Below, one piece after another: positions 45,074 through 57,800 of a stretch of 64,000 nucleotides of DNA (position 1 is its first letter; every line of letters begins with the position of its first letter). The DNA is from Astrothelium macrocarpum (Eukaryota; Ascomycota; Dothideomycetes; Trypetheliales; Trypetheliaceae). The notes under the pieces were generated by a model, which saw only the letters and a program-made list of their open reading frames with translations, searched no databases and was not told the origin of the DNA. The stretch covers positions 1 through 64,000 of the forward strand of contig JAGEMR010000031.1 in assembly GCA_021030915.1 (NCBI GenBank), written 5' to 3'. The position numbers and the translations under genes were made by a program.

Positions 45074-46417
45074 AATAAACTCGCGGATAAATAAATGAGA
45101 AGTAAGAAGTTGAATTTTTGTAGCAATAGAGAAAGTGAAGCCGGGTGAGCAGGAGTCGAAGGGCGTGGTATTATAAACGTCACCGCGCTGGAGCTCCTGG
45201 AGTTACCGAGGAATTGAACCCCACCAAAAACCAGAGTTACGATTCCTCTCACTCGGTCGCGGGGAACGCGGTTCGTTGGTTGACTGGGTAAATCCTTAAC
45301 TGGAGCTTGATTTGTGCTAGGACTGGGTTTAGATCATCGCTTTGGGCATGGTTTGCCGTCGGTTCTGTTTCGGTAGTCATCGAATATACTCAATTGCCTG
45401 CCTTCTTTGCGCTGAGCTCGTGCTGAACAACGCGACATTGGGCAGTCCGTGTTCGTGGCCATCATGTCATGACAATATCGGGAAAAGCCGGTTGCTTTAG
45501 AGAGTCGATGGTCATAGAGGACAGAGCCAATGATGAGGATGAGGAAGTCCAAAGCCAGACGAAATATTCTCCAAAGTCCGAAATTCTCCGTGTTCTCCGG
45601 AGTTTGCCGAGTAGGCGTCGCGTCAACTTAATCCGATCCGAAGACAACCAAAGGTAAGGTGGAGAAACTTGAAAACACGACCACAATCCAGCCACACTCT
45701 CAGACCATTCGTACTGCCTTCATCATCCCGGCGCAGAAACTATATATGATCCGGTAGCACTTGCCTGCTGCTTGAGATATCATGACTTTGGGTGGCTGAG
45801 CATGGGCTGAATGCTGCGTGAGAGTACGTTTTGGTGCCCTCTACGAATACCTATGGTACAGTTCCCCTTCGCCTCTTCCACCTTTCAGTCTACTCGTCAT
45901 GAGGCATGTCAACGAGTCAGTTCAAGACTACTTTTGCCATCTCGTTCAGCACCGATGTGATATTCACCTCAAAATGCCGTTCTCGTCAAACCCTTCTTGA
46001 AAGACAAGGGTCGGCTCAGAAACCCCTTTTCATTTCAATCAGAATGCTTGGAAGCGATCTCTATTCTACGTTTAATCCGTGCCACACCAACGCGCCCATA
46101 AATTTAATTTTATGGAGTCAAAAAAGGGGCTAGCGTTCTGTGCAAGATGCTGATAGGTGAGTTCGTTCGTTACATAATCACATCAGCCTTGGCAATGCCA
46201 CCCAGGTACTTATTTCAGCTCGTTCGCAAGAATGAGAGAACGACACTAGCCTATTCTATTAAGATAGACCCCACTCATACCGGTCTTCTGAGTAGCATGA
46301 AGTGTGGCGTGTTGCGAATATGCTCATCTTAGCTACAAATGATTAAGAACGGAGTCTCGTGTGAACAGGAACCTGGAAAAGGATCGTAGCTATGTCCCTA
46401 TAAAAATGGTCAAAGGG
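45074..46417. other. Divergent intergenic region, malate synthase / carboxypeptidase
   Basis: About 1.34 kb head to head. It contains the malate synthase promoter and presumably the carboxypeptidase promoter. The short frames carry no motif. No repeat seen. Confidence 0.4.
45171..45177 (-). promoter_or_regulatory. TATA-like box of malate synthase
   Basis: On the minus strand the sequence TTTATAA lies about 98 bp before the malate synthase start codon, a normal distance for a strongly inducible fungal gene with a short leader. Assigned by position and sequence only. Confidence 0.35.
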
Positions 46418-48746
46418 ATGGTTCAAAAACTCGTCGCCGTTTTTGTAAGTATCCTTAGAAAGGTATCATTACAAAGTCCTTACATATCAATTTTTTCATA
46501 TCTTTCATTCCTAGAGATGATTTCCCATCCCTTAACTAACGTACCCACATCGGTTGCCTCTATCTTCCCATATTTTAACTCTTCAGTGCCTGTATCGACA
46601 CTGTTCCCAAACTCGGCTTCGCGGTCGAACAATACTATCAATTTCGAGTCACAACTGTTTCCCGGCGCCTCTATTTCCTACAAACAAGTAAGCAAGACGG
46701 CAAACACTCCTCTTCTAAATCCAAGGATTGCTTATTATTGCAACAGACAAATATATGCGAAACCACCCCCGCCGTAAAGTCCTACAGTGGATACGTCCAT
46801 CTACCAAGCAGCATTATCACCGACTCTGAAATACCTGGCCAACCATACAATCCAAATGCCTTCTTTTGGTACTTTGAAGCGCGCCATGACCCTACCAATG
46901 CTCCTGTCACAATCTATTTCGCCGGTGGTCCGGGTGATTCGTCTATATCCGCTGTTCTAGATGGCGAAGCCGGACCGTGTATTGTCCAGGATGATTCAAA
47001 TACTACAGTGCTGAATCCCTGGTCCTGGAACGAGCACTCTAATGTTCTTTACATCGATCAACCGAATATGGCTGGTTTCTCTTACGATAGGATCACCAAC
47101 GGTAGCCTAGATCTTCTCACAGGTGTCATCACTCCGGAGGAGTCGATTCAACATTCGGACATAACAGTAAAGCAGAATCAAACGACGTTGCTAGGCAAAT
47201 TTGCGACTCAGAATCCAAACAGTACGGCACTCACATGCGGCCAGGGTGCTCGTGCCATCTGGCATTTTGCACAACTCTGGTTCCAAGAGTATGCAACCCT
47301 TCAACCAGACTACACGTTTCAATCTAACCAGTGAAGGTTTCCCGAGTACAAAACAAGAAATAAGAAAATCAGTATATGGGGCAACTCGGTTTGTGTTTAA
47401 TAATTTAACTCGTCACTTCAATCTAACATCTTCCCAGTACGGAGGGTACTATGTGCCTGCTTATGCTGCTTTCATTGAACAGCAAAACATCAAGATATCC
47501 AAACAGACTCTAGAAGCTGCAAATGTTACTTTTCTACCTTTGGATGCCATCGGAATTACCAATGGCTGTGTTGATGTCATTGTTGATGGAAGTTATTATC
47601 CACTAATGGCCTACAACAACACCTATGGCCTGAAGGGCATTGATCAAGCGGTCTTTGAGGATTCGATCAACAACTTCACGAAACCCAATGGCTGTGTGGA
47701 TTTGACGAACAAATGCCGCGACCTCGGTGTTACAGGTGATCCAAATGAACTGGGTCTTAATTCTACCGTCAATCAAGTTTGCGTTGAAGCCTTTTTATAT
47801 TGCTTCGAGTTTGTCCAGGGAGCATTTCTGGAACTCACCAATGTGAGTATGGGCGTTGTAGACGTTAGTGAATGTACTAATTGTCAATAGCGCAGTGCAT
47901 TCGATATTGGCCAATTCAATCCAAATCCATTTCCTTACGAATATTTCGTTGGGTACCTCAATCAGCCCTGGGTGCAAGACGCTCTGGGGGTTCATGTCAA
48001 CTATACGCAAGACACAATTGTGGGTGCGAACAATTTTGAGTTTCGCTCCGGCGACTTGACGCGCAGGAACATCTCAGATCTAAACTTTCTTCTGAACCGT
48101 GGGATCAAAGTTTCAATGATATTTGGAGATCGAGATTACAGATGCAACTGTATGCTTTGTAGATTGATCCCAATTCTTCAAATGACTTGCTGACGCTACA
48201 TAGGGCTCGGAGGTGAAGCTATTAGCTTGAATGTCTCCTATCCCGATGCTGCCGACTTCCGTGCCAGTGGCTACCAAAACATCACCACCAACGAAACATA
48301 CATTGGCGGTGTCGTCAGGCAGTATGGGAATTTCTCTTTCTCTCGCGTTTTTGAGTCCGGTCACGCAGGTATGCTTGCCAAATGCCCTTACTCCCATGCA
48401 ATTAATTACATGCGACACAGTATTAGTTGTGATCATGGTTCTGATGTGTTCGCCAACAGTACAAGCGTACCAGCCCGAGACAGTCTCCCGTATTTTCAAT
48501 CGCGCTCTGCTCAATAAAGACATCGCCACCGGACAAATATCAACCATTCCTTCAGAACACGGGGGCGTGTACAGATCGCATGGCCCCAGCTCAAGTTTTG
48601 GGATTAAAAATTCGCTACCAGAGTCTATGGATTCAAGATGCTATCTTTGGTCATACAATACAACCTGTAATCAAAACCAAATATTGGCTCTCATGAATGG
48701 TACAGCGGTAATCAAGGATCTGTTCGTCGTAGATCCAGCAAATTAG
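46418..48746 (+). CDS. Serine carboxypeptidase, S10 family, secreted or vacuolar
   Basis: The model has seven coding segments: 46418-46687, 46747-47288, 47337-47388, 47438-47842, 47891-48149, 48204-48368 and 48460-48746, giving 659 residues. S10 landmarks appear in order: ICETTPAVKSYSGYVHLP, FFWYFEARHDP, YFAGGPGDSS, NVLYIDQPNMAGFSYD, then WFQEFPEYKTRNKKISIWGNS-YGGYYVP with the nucleophile Ser288, GDRDYRCNWLGG (catalytic Asp) and ESGHAVQAYQPE (catalytic His563). Many NxS/T sequons fit a secreted glycoprotein. The nucleophile motif is G-N-S-Y-G-G rather than the usual E-S-Y-G. The N-terminus is uncertain: an ATG at 46406 is also possible, and a GTAAGT at 46445 suggests a leader intron whose obvious acceptor breaks frame, so the signal peptide is not settled. 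Confidence 0.88.
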
Positions 48747-50765
48747 TACCGTGCGACGGCTGTACTGGGACGGCATTGGCCACACGTCTAAGAGCAATCA
48801 AATTTGCAGTTCTTTTGTTCCAGGCTGTTCTTGAGGCTGACATAGAGGAATATGTATTCAGGAGTGGGAAAACTTAGTGTTGATGGCTTGATGAGTTGCC
48901 TTGTAAAAGCTCAATTCTGATATGCGTTCATTAACCCAATCCTTCTTTTCCTCAGTATCTTGACCCGATAGCTGGTAGCTTTTACTTGTTCTCTTTCTTC
49001 CCATCCACTTCCTTGCGATTTACCCAGCATCTCCTGACAGGCTCAAGCCAGGTTGAGGCTTTTTTTTATCCACACACGCAACTGACTGAAAATGTCAGGT
49101 ACTACAACCTGATCCACCGCCATTACTTCCTCCGAGTCAATAAGCTATCCAGCTATCCCACGATCGGTGCCCTTCCGCCGAATGGATCGAGACATTCATA
49201 ACAACACGTGGATACCAACTAAGTGACATGTTTCGTACGGAGCCTATCCCCATGTTGTGTCTACATTCTGCCTTCGTCTACACGCTATTCAGGTCGTCTG
49301 TCATCCTTGTCTATCACAAAACACTTAGGACTCGGCGCTAATTCGTTGTTGTTTGTCATTCGCTGCTCCCAACAACTTCTTAGTAAGTTGCCGCCTTTTC
49401 CATTTGCGAGGATGTTCAACAATACGATGACAAAAGACTCGATAGCGGCATTGGAACTAAGGAATATTGCCTAGCGGAATAGCAAACGCATTGGATCTGA
49501 GAGGATAAAAAGAGATTGTCATTGTCACCAGTGGCTGCAATAAAAAAATGTCATTCGCGACCGCCAGAGGTATAATTCGCCACACACTTTGTAGGGAGGC
49601 CCTCAACCATAGCGAACAAAAGCTCCTTGGGAGTTATGTCTCGATGAATACTTCACGGCCTATGACTGCTTGAAATGGTATCGGGTCCTCTCTACGAGGC
49701 GCGCCGTCAATTATATCTCGCATGGTTGCAGGTCACATTTCTCATTGTAACCCCTAGTACAGGCTCGCGTACGACGATATGTGTTAAGGAACCAAGTTGG
49801 TATGCTTCCAGCATCAAGCTGAAGGCCGCCGGCTTCGAACTTGGACTGATGGCTATATACTGAGACAGTGAACGGGAATGACTTCAATGCTAGCAGTCTT
49901 GCCGTGTGACAGAAGAGGTGATTTCGAAGCCTGAGAGTTGGTTATCGCAAGAAAAGGTACCACCGTATTGAGTAAGGTTGCGCTTAAGATATTGGCGAGG
50001 TGGTGACAACCATTAAACATTAAGTGAATCTGTTTCATTTCGAATATCAACGTCGCCTCACATACCGTAATATCCAATCTTTCAATGTCAGATCCGGCAT
50101 TTTTGGCAGTACCAAATGCTTCCAGGTCAATAGGCGATATGCTTTATGCCACAACCTGACCATTCTGCCGCAGGTCTGGCCAAAGAGATGGTTAAAACGC
50201 ATAATGATAATAGACTAATGAATCCCAAGGAACAAAGACCTTCGGATGATTGAGTTGATAGTTACGATCCCCATCAATGATAATGGTACTTGGGAAGCAC
50301 TGGCTTATGGTGCAAAGAAAGATCAAAAATCTTGCAATTTGCCGGTATTGCCTAATTGACCTTTGAATAGCCAAATCACGAGTAGCATTTTTTCCTTCGA
50401 TCAATGCTTCCCCAGACTTTTTCTCGTGATAGTCTGCTCGGAACTCGCCCGCGTTCCCAATTCATTCATCTTCTCTCTGCTCCTGCCTTCTCCCGTGCTC
50501 ATCCTTCCATCATTATTTCGTCATGTTCTTTCCGTTCCAAACATTCACCTCGGATCTGCATTGCATCTTCATCCGTAAAAACCGTTCCTTGAACATCTTC
50601 ACGTCATCGTGGTTCCCTCTTGGTCTTCTCCTTCTGCCTCTCCATCCTCGCACAATTCTTCTCTTCGGATCATGAAGCGTTCTCTTTCTTTTGTGATTAT
50701 CGGTCTTCCGTTTGGGTGACTTTGATTCGGTCTCGCAGGCGCCATCAAATAGGCATGCAGACCTC
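48747..50765. other. Gene-poor stretch with one MITE
   Basis: About 2 kb downstream of the carboxypeptidase. It holds the first MITE copy (49527-49758). The remaining frames are short and featureless. Confidence 0.45.
49527..49758 (+). mobile_element. MITE-like repeat, copy 1
   Basis: A 232-bp element with imperfect terminal inverted repeats. The left end reads ACCAGTGGCTGCAATAAAAA, and the right end, inverted, reads ACTAGGGGTTACAATGAGAA. Internal blocks such as CCACACA, A(G/C)GCCCTCA and GCTTGAAATGGTAT recur in the copies at 56936 and 57568 in the same order and orientation. There is no coding capacity. The CAGTGG-type terminus recalls hAT elements, but no clean 8-bp target duplication was found. 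This copy is the most diverged at its right end. Confidence 0.75.
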
Positions 50766-51430
50766 TTAGATATTGGACCTCGTTATTGACTGGCATGCAT
50801 CTACGACATCGTATACACGGAAAGAATACTTTCCTCCTCTTTCCCAATTATTCATATCCCTACCAAATCGATTAAGATCCGGATTCCACCACCGCACTTG
50901 GAAAATCCGGTCCTTGCCCTTTCCAGGCGCCCAGGTGCTCTCATGAGAACTTAGACATCGCCCATACTTTTCTGCATCGCAATCGCGGAATTCTTTTACA
51001 TGATTGCTATTAACATGATATGCCACGCCTGACCTGAGGTGATCTTGCTCATTGTAGGGATTTTGCGTAAGTTAGCGCGAGCAATTACCTCTGGGTGTGC
51101 GTCGTACCACTTCTCTGGACTTTGACGCATAGGATCGCAAGCCGTATAGTGCTCAGCTCCAAGTCCAATCCTATTGGGGCCACAAATCGAGTATTGCGAC
51201 TTGTTGAAAGTGGGACGGGATTGTTTAGATGCCTTTGGAGATCCTTGTTCGCGTTGTTCATGCGAGGACGAGGCATGCCGAGTACCAGTCGGCGGTGAAA
51301 ATGACGAAGTTGCTGAAGATGTATAATCGGCAATGGTTGATGGCGAGCTCTTGGAACTACCTTCCATTGAGGCACTTGATGACACTGAGATAGTACCGCT
51401 ACCCAACGCTTCGGGAGCAAGAGACTTCAT
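50766..51430 (-). CDS. Hypothetical protein, two-exon model, unknown function
   Basis: Best model: exons 51430-51108 and 51033-50766 with a 74-bp intron (GTACGA...CTCAG), giving 196 residues. The first 60 residues are Ser/Thr-rich. The rest is compositionally normal, with FNKSQYSICGPNRIGLGAEH, ACDPMRQSPEKW, then AYHVNSNHVKEFRDCDAEKY and DRIFQVRWWNPDLNRFGRDM. The dense aromatic and charged motifs look like a folded domain. I recognise no family. The 3' end is unsure, since another frame (50847-50599) continues with NNEVQYLRGLHAYLM and ends in an acidic tail, so a further intron near 50,790 is possible. Confidence 0.5.
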
Positions 51431-52103
51431 CTAGCTGTGGATTGGTTTGATCCTTGCGGATTTGATATTTGGCGGCTTTGAATGAGATGCTGCTCTAATA
51501 TTTGCCGTGAGGGTTTGCGCGTACTGTAGGGTTTTCGACTTCTTTAGCACTGAATGGTTTCTTTGGAGACTTTTCTATGTGTCCATAGGGTTCACAAAAA
51601 AAATCGACTGTGTATTCCAAGACATGATAGGTTGTACCTATGCAGAGAATGATTGAGAAAACCAAGGGTTCGGTCGGAAAGAAAAAGGGGAGGATAACAG
51701 CACGGGAAACCAAATTGATCTGACTAGTAGGTTCGGGCAAACGTGGATCGTGCGACTGCAAGGATATATAGGAGGCATTTGGCTAATGCCTATGGCTGAG
51801 AACGAGAGAACAAGATTTGACTTTGGTCGAATCCTATTTCAGAAATGATTAGCACGTACGGCAACTTGAAATTTCATACCATAATTGTTCCAATTAAAAG
51901 GAAGGATATGCCACGACCGCTCTTTCAGAAACAGGTTTAGTTCCAAAAAAAAAAAAAAAAAATAGAAACACGTGTACATCGTTACGTAGACAACCTAACC
52001 TGAAAATATGGTGAATGCCAAGAACGCGGAGGGTAGCCAACATTGGCTCAGTCCTCAATAGCCTTCAACAAATGAAACTGTAAATAATTGCAAAGTCGTC
52101 TTA
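51431..52103. other. Intergenic stretch with poly(A) tract
   Basis: About 670 bp. It includes an 18-base A run at 51945-51962. A frame of 88 codons at 51761-51495 (minus) has a hydrophobic segment but no ATG start, so I do not call it. Confidence 0.4.
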
Positions 52104-53182
52104 TCACCCCGCTGACTGAAACGTTTCACTGGATCGACACCGTTTACTTGACCGTATACTTGGAACTGGAGAGGAAACACCATCATCTGCCTTGCGCTTC
52201 TGGAGTCTCAGATGTGCTGTGGTAAAAGCCGGTACAGAAGTATCTAACAGTGCGGTAAGTCAAAGGCGTGTCCGAGTTCTTGGCCAGTGATTTACCTTTG
52301 TGCATGACTTCTTTCTCCAGGGAGGGCTGTTCAAGATGTGACTCTACGTTGTCAACATCCATCGGACGAGATGAAGTTTGTTCTACGGTCACGAGTGAGC
52401 CAAAACTTTCGATCAAGAAACAGTCAGACGGTGATCTTCTCACCCTCATGGTTGTTAACGCGTAACGACCTGATGCCATCACTCCTCCCAAGCATCTGAA
52501 CATCCCAAGCTGCTCTTTCCAGTGCAGCCTGACGGACTTGTCCATTACTTCGGCTAACGTGATAGGCGAAGAGATAGCCAGAATCGCGATCCCTCGCTCT
52601 GTCGGGCACAAAGCGCTTAACATTCGGTTGAGACCTGAAGATGGGGACAGATCGAATGTAACCAGTAGATTCCAGATATCGATAGCCTGAAGGACAAATC
52701 GCATCTCTTGGCACCGTGGACAAGACACGAGACGGTACCATAGCACCGTCCTTCATACGTAGACGAGACAGAACCGACATGGGAGAATTGGCAAGATCGA
52801 GTACACTGGCGAGTCTTTGGGCAGCCATCGCCCACTTGGAGGCTTCCCTCTGTTGCTCCATGGCAAACGCTAGACGAACATTTTGCTGCAGGCGCTGCTG
52901 AACGTCTGGTTGAGAATTGGGGTTATCCTCCTCCCAACTTGGTTGCGATTGCCGAGACTGTGACATGTTCTTTCTCTGCTGGGCCCGTGTACCCATTGCA
53001 TTGATTTGAGTTTGCTGGTACGAATTAAGAGGGTGCTTTGCCTTTTGCATATCATGCTGACTCGGAAAGCTACCTGCTGCATCATGCAAAGGATGTGACC
53101 GAGGCGACGCCGGAGGAGAAGGCGGAACGGACAGACCAGTTACGCATCGTCGCTTTTGAGGTGATGGAATGGTATTGGCCAT
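52104..53182 (-). CDS. Hypothetical nuclear-type protein, three exons
   Basis: Exons 53182-52444, 52382-52296 and 52243-52104 (introns of 61 and 52 bp) give 321 residues. The start at 53182 is the first ATG followed by an ordered reading (MANTIPSPQKRRCVTGLSVP). There are Pro/Ser-rich and Gln-rich stretches with a predicted helix (DVQQRLQQNVRLAFAMEQQR), then a compact middle (SGYRYLESTGYIRSVPIFRS, SGYLFAYHVSRSNGQVRQAA). The last exon is basic and Ser-rich, with a nuclear-localisation-like pair (QKRKADDG and SSKRCRSS). No catalytic domain or named family is recognised. A nuclear regulatory or scaffold role is a guess from composition. Confidence 0.65.
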
Positions 53183-56100
53183 CGAGAAGGGAGGAAGTGG
53201 CAAGCCTTGTGATGTGAAACGGAAGGCAAAGGAGATCAAGGGCGACTACACAGGAAAGCACGCAAGCACACGGAAACAGTCAATGCAGAAGGACATGTAG
53301 ATTAATTCAATGAACGCAAGAACCACAGAAAGTAACAACAGACTTATAGCTTGAGATCGAGGCGTCGAGATCGCCTCATACATGGGTTAGGGAAACTTTC
53401 TGAATGCCCGAGGGAAGATGGCCGCTAATGCTGTCTAAGTAGGTCTTTTGTGATCCCGTCGGTGCACTGCAGTGGATCTGCCTAGCTTGCCGAGCAAGAA
53501 CAAATACTTGGGAGTCGAATACGGTCCAAGCTAAGAGACGTGGGGAAGGTCACTCCGCGCGTAGCGGACTGTTACGTTAATTTGAATGGAGTAAAAATTC
53601 ATGGACAGATTCGGCAGTCGGCCTGACGGAGAGCCGGCTGATCATGGGCCCGGCTTATTGGGCTTGAATTGAATATGCAGACATGATGAATTTCTAGGCA
53701 TCTGTCATCCTGTTCATTCCTGGACAAGAGGCTTTCAAACGCAGGCATAAGTGGTAGTAACAAGCATGCTACCTCACCGGCTTTCGGTCGAATGAGAAGA
53801 CTTTCCAAGTTGGATCCACCGCAATTCGCTTACAGGAACCACTTGACAAGTACAACTGATCGGGGAATCGTCCTCGAGCGGTCTTCCGGATCGACGCAAT
53901 CGTAATTGAAAGCCCTCACATACCCTGAGGGTCCAGCATGCTTGCATTGATCACGGGCGCGGGCACGAGAAACCGTGTGCCTTCCAACTAGCCGAGAGGT
54001 TCTTGACTGGAACGAGAGGTAGTCTTGGGCCAGGGAGGCCTCACTGTAATTCCTTTGCCTGACTCACGGGTCTTGGAAGTTGCAAATGGTGGAGGGACGA
54101 GGTTGGCGGCGAGAGGTGAAGTTAGCAAAGATCGGCCGCAGATCGTGTTGGTTTCACCTCATTGGTTCATCGTCAATGCTTGAACCTTGGATGGACTGCA
54201 TCGGAAAAGATACGTATTGTGTGGCCAGGTCTCTACCTACCTAGGTATACCTTATTCCCAGCTTCCCTTGTCCTTGTCATCTCTGTGGCTCAAGTGAGGC
54301 TTTCTCTTCTCGACACTTTCCAACGACGGGAGCAGGGAAAAAGTCATTGCATGCACTTTGCTGACCACGCATCTCGTATTCATCTAGTAAATGCAAGGGC
54401 CGGTTTTCAGGCCGGCAGTCCAACATAATCCTTTGATGCTATCTCACATCCTTTGAAGATTCAAGCCGCACCCGTGCCCATTTCTAGAAGGCGTCCATCT
54501 CCACAGAGCCGCGTAGGTGGGTCTCCGAAGGCGTCCCTCCTCAGCCACCTCTTTCTTGAGCCAAGTGCGTCTGAGCATGTTTCCATCCACCAACATCGGA
54601 TAACGATCACGGTGGCATCCATGGAGCCTAACGCTATGAGCACCAATATCAACGAGCTGGACGGTCTCATGATCAACGGGCTATGATCAGTCTTCCATAG
54701 GCTACGTATCCCAGCCCAAGCCTTTGGTGGCACGGAGGTACCATAACCATGATCTCTCGGGCTCTTCCGAATTTCTGCACCGTGCTCTGCATATCCGGAT
54801 ATGTGTTCAATGCACGAACTACTCTACGGAGTGCACTAGCTTGGGATCCATGGTGGAGAAAACCGGTGCCGCTCGCCTAAAAGCCCGCAACGTCCTTATA
54901 GCCGTTTGCTTTTTATCAATTCGTATGTAAATGCTTGAACACGAACTTGAAAAGCTTATGAATCGCTCATCTTGTCATGACCATTTTCCGGATTGTGAAA
55001 TATTCAATGGTTCTTGGAAAGCCGCGATCGATACAGAATTTACAGCGGAAAAGCTACAGAGAGCGCGAGTTATGCGATCTCATTATCAAGGCTAGAGTTT
55101 TAATGCTTTAATGTGGGGTAGTGCAAATCATGCACGTAGTGACGGCTCAAATTTGGAGCCGAGCGATCTACTTCTTTGATATTCAAAGCCATGGGCAAGG
55201 GGAGCCGTGAATGCATAACTTCAACACGCGTGCAAAGGCGAAAGCTGAGGAATCCGCTGGCCCTCACAGTGCCACTGTCAATCCTAATTCTAGGCAATGG
55301 CCCCCATTTAAACATTTACCGTCCCTCGCCTCTTTCTAAGCGGCCTTGATCTACTACCTCCACAATCCAACGTCGGTCAGCCACCATACACAAACTCCAA
55401 TGTAACACTTAATCTATGATGACAGGACAATGTCGCCGCCTATCGCCTCATTCTTGAGCCTGTAAATGTTACGCTGGTACACTTGTGTTATGTCAGATTT
55501 TCACAAGGGCTACGAACACTTTCCCTCTTTTCGTTGGTCTCGTCTGAAGCGAGGACGCAACATGAAAATGAAGCCAGCAAAAGATATGTCGCTGACCCTC
55601 CTTTCTTTACCCCTATTGCGAAGTGGTATAATCGAGATTAACAGAGTTGCTCACATCCCTCTGCAGCGGTTGTGTACTGAACCTTAATGAAGAGCTCCCA
55701 ATGACGATGGACATTACATACGACAAACTAGGGTGCACGAAAATATTTATGAATTCAGTTTCGGCATGAAATAATAGTACACTGAGACCCACCTCTATAT
55801 AGAAAAGCTATGAAAATTGATCCTATTGGTTGTTCTTCAGAGTAATATCCAGTGTGACAACAAGAAAAGACAAACCATCCCCTGTTCATTCCAAGGCGCT
55901 TCCTGTGATGAAGTATCGAATATTTAGTGCATGCCTTTTCGCCCTCTCCCCATGGCTCAACTGTTGGCACATCCAGGACTATAGAATCTCTGTACCTTTC
56001 GCATTGAGCTTATGGCCACCATTTGGTAAACATGAGTCACCTATCATCACAGAGCACTTAGGACCAACGGCTCTATTTCTTTTCCTTTTCCTTTTCCTTT

Positions 56101-56935
56101 TTGAAGTCCTCACATGAATTGAAAATGTATGGCACAATGAGTAGAAACACCACTTTGGGTTTAGAAATTCCATATTCATGTAAAATCATAAATTTGGCGT
56201 TCGGTACACAGACTGATCTTTTTGCGTCTAACCGAGGCCAAGATCGGCAGTCAACTTCCGCGCAGTTCCGATGCAACATACTCATGGGTCAATATCTGGA
56301 GGCCCGCCTAGCTTACAGTCCTGATACCAGGTTCAGAATAGACGAAATGTGTTCTTAGCACAACGCCCGCGAAGGCCCGTTGGCTCAAAAACAGAATCTT
56401 AGGGAGGATTGTAAGATTTCGGAAGGGTTGCCGTGAATCAACCGAGGTCCACAATCTAGCTAGCTAGGGAGCTTGCTAGCTTCCTAATCCTCCCATCACA
56501 ATTTCTACGGGCGAACAGATGCAATTTTTCCATGAACCACTCCAGCACTTTCTCGTTTCTCCAGTGTGCTGACCCTTCCTTTTAGCATATGTTAAGAACT
56601 CAAATATCTCTGCTTTGCTATCTCTGTACTCGTCAATCTCCCAGAGGTCACTATGAATTGTGATTCCAAGAGCCACATCTCGATCTCATGCGAGATCGTC
56701 ATATTTAGGAATGGGACAGCTGTGGACGGGCCGAGTGTACAGTTGGACAAAATGCAATTTATGCAGCCTAGAAAACCGGAATCAAAACCCTAGCTGCGTT
56801 TAGGTGCTCGATAGAGGCCAATGTTAGTGGTAAAGATCGCCAAGGTAGATAATCTGGCGCATAGGGCTGAGAGCTGAAGATCATGGGGCTGGCGATGATC
56901 GTCCTTGCATGCGTCTTTCAAATTTTGGTGCTCCC

Positions 56936-57164
56936 ACCAGGTGCTGCAATAAGAAATAATACTTGACCGTGAAATAGATAATTCTCCATATACCTCTTGG
57001 GAAGGCCCTCAATGACAAACAACAAGAATTCTTAGAGACTGTTTTTCAACAAAACATTTCTGCTTTTAGTACAGTTAGCGATTGTTAAAAACGGGATGGG
57101 GTCCTTCCTACGAGGTCTGCGGCGCTTGTGGTCGCGGGTGACATTTTTGTTTGCAATCCCTGGT
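56936..57164 (+). mobile_element. MITE-like repeat, copy 2
   Basis: A 229-bp copy. The left end reads ACCAGGTGCTGCAATAAGAA and the inverted right end ACCAGGGATTGCAAACAAAA. Shared internal blocks include GACCGTGAAATA, GGCCCTCAATGACAAACAAC and CTACGAGG. The 8-mer GGTGCTCC occurs on both sides (56928-56935, 57162-57169), but it overlaps the right terminus, so it may be a target duplication or chance. Confidence 0.78.
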
Positions 57165-57567
57165 GCTCCAAGCATCATCTATTAGTGGACGGCAGATAAG
57201 GAGAGAAATTTGACGAAGTCATTGTAAATTAGAACCTTGGGTTTGTACGTGTATATCTATCAGCAGTGACGCGGAAGATAACAAGAAGCACGTATGGCAC
57301 CTACCCATACTTCCGATTAGCTGCAATGTTGTTAGCCTCAATTAGGGAACAACGTCCATTCTCCTACAGTATCACGATTCTCATATTGATTCCATGGCCA
57401 TTGAAACTGAAAATTGTGCAGATTATTTGTAGTTTCGCCTATTGAGACCTAAACAGAGTGTTTCGTTATTTATTACTTTCATATTTGGCTCTATTTTGAC
57501 TACGCCTAGTACAATAGCATTGGACATTATTCTAAACTGGTAGTGTTGAAGTATGCGACGCCACATC

Positions 57568-57800
57568 ACCAGCGGTTGCAATAAGAAAGGTCATCCGTGA
57601 CCGTGAAATACATAACGGCCACACATTTCATAGAGAGACCCTCAGCAATAAGAAACAAGAAAACCTTAGAGGATATTTCATGACGGATTATTGACAGGCT
57701 CCATTAGCTTGAAATGGTATGGAATCCTCCACATGAGCCCTGCAGCGGTGAACGGTGTGTCTGGCGATCGTAGGTGACATTTCTTGTTGCAGCCACTGGT
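57568..57800 (+). mobile_element. MITE-like repeat, copy 3
   Basis: A 233-bp copy and the best preserved. The left end reads ACCAGCGGTTGCAATAAGAA and the inverted right end ACCAGTGGCTGCAACAAGAA, so the first 20 bases differ at only three positions. It shares TGACCGTGAAATACATAA and GCTTGAAATGGTAT with the other copies. It lies 0.4 kb from copy 2 in the same orientation. Confidence 0.82.

Noticed and set aside
51495..51761. 88-codon minus-strand frame with a hydrophobic segment
   Set aside because: It lacks an ATG start and no upstream exon with good splice sites was found.
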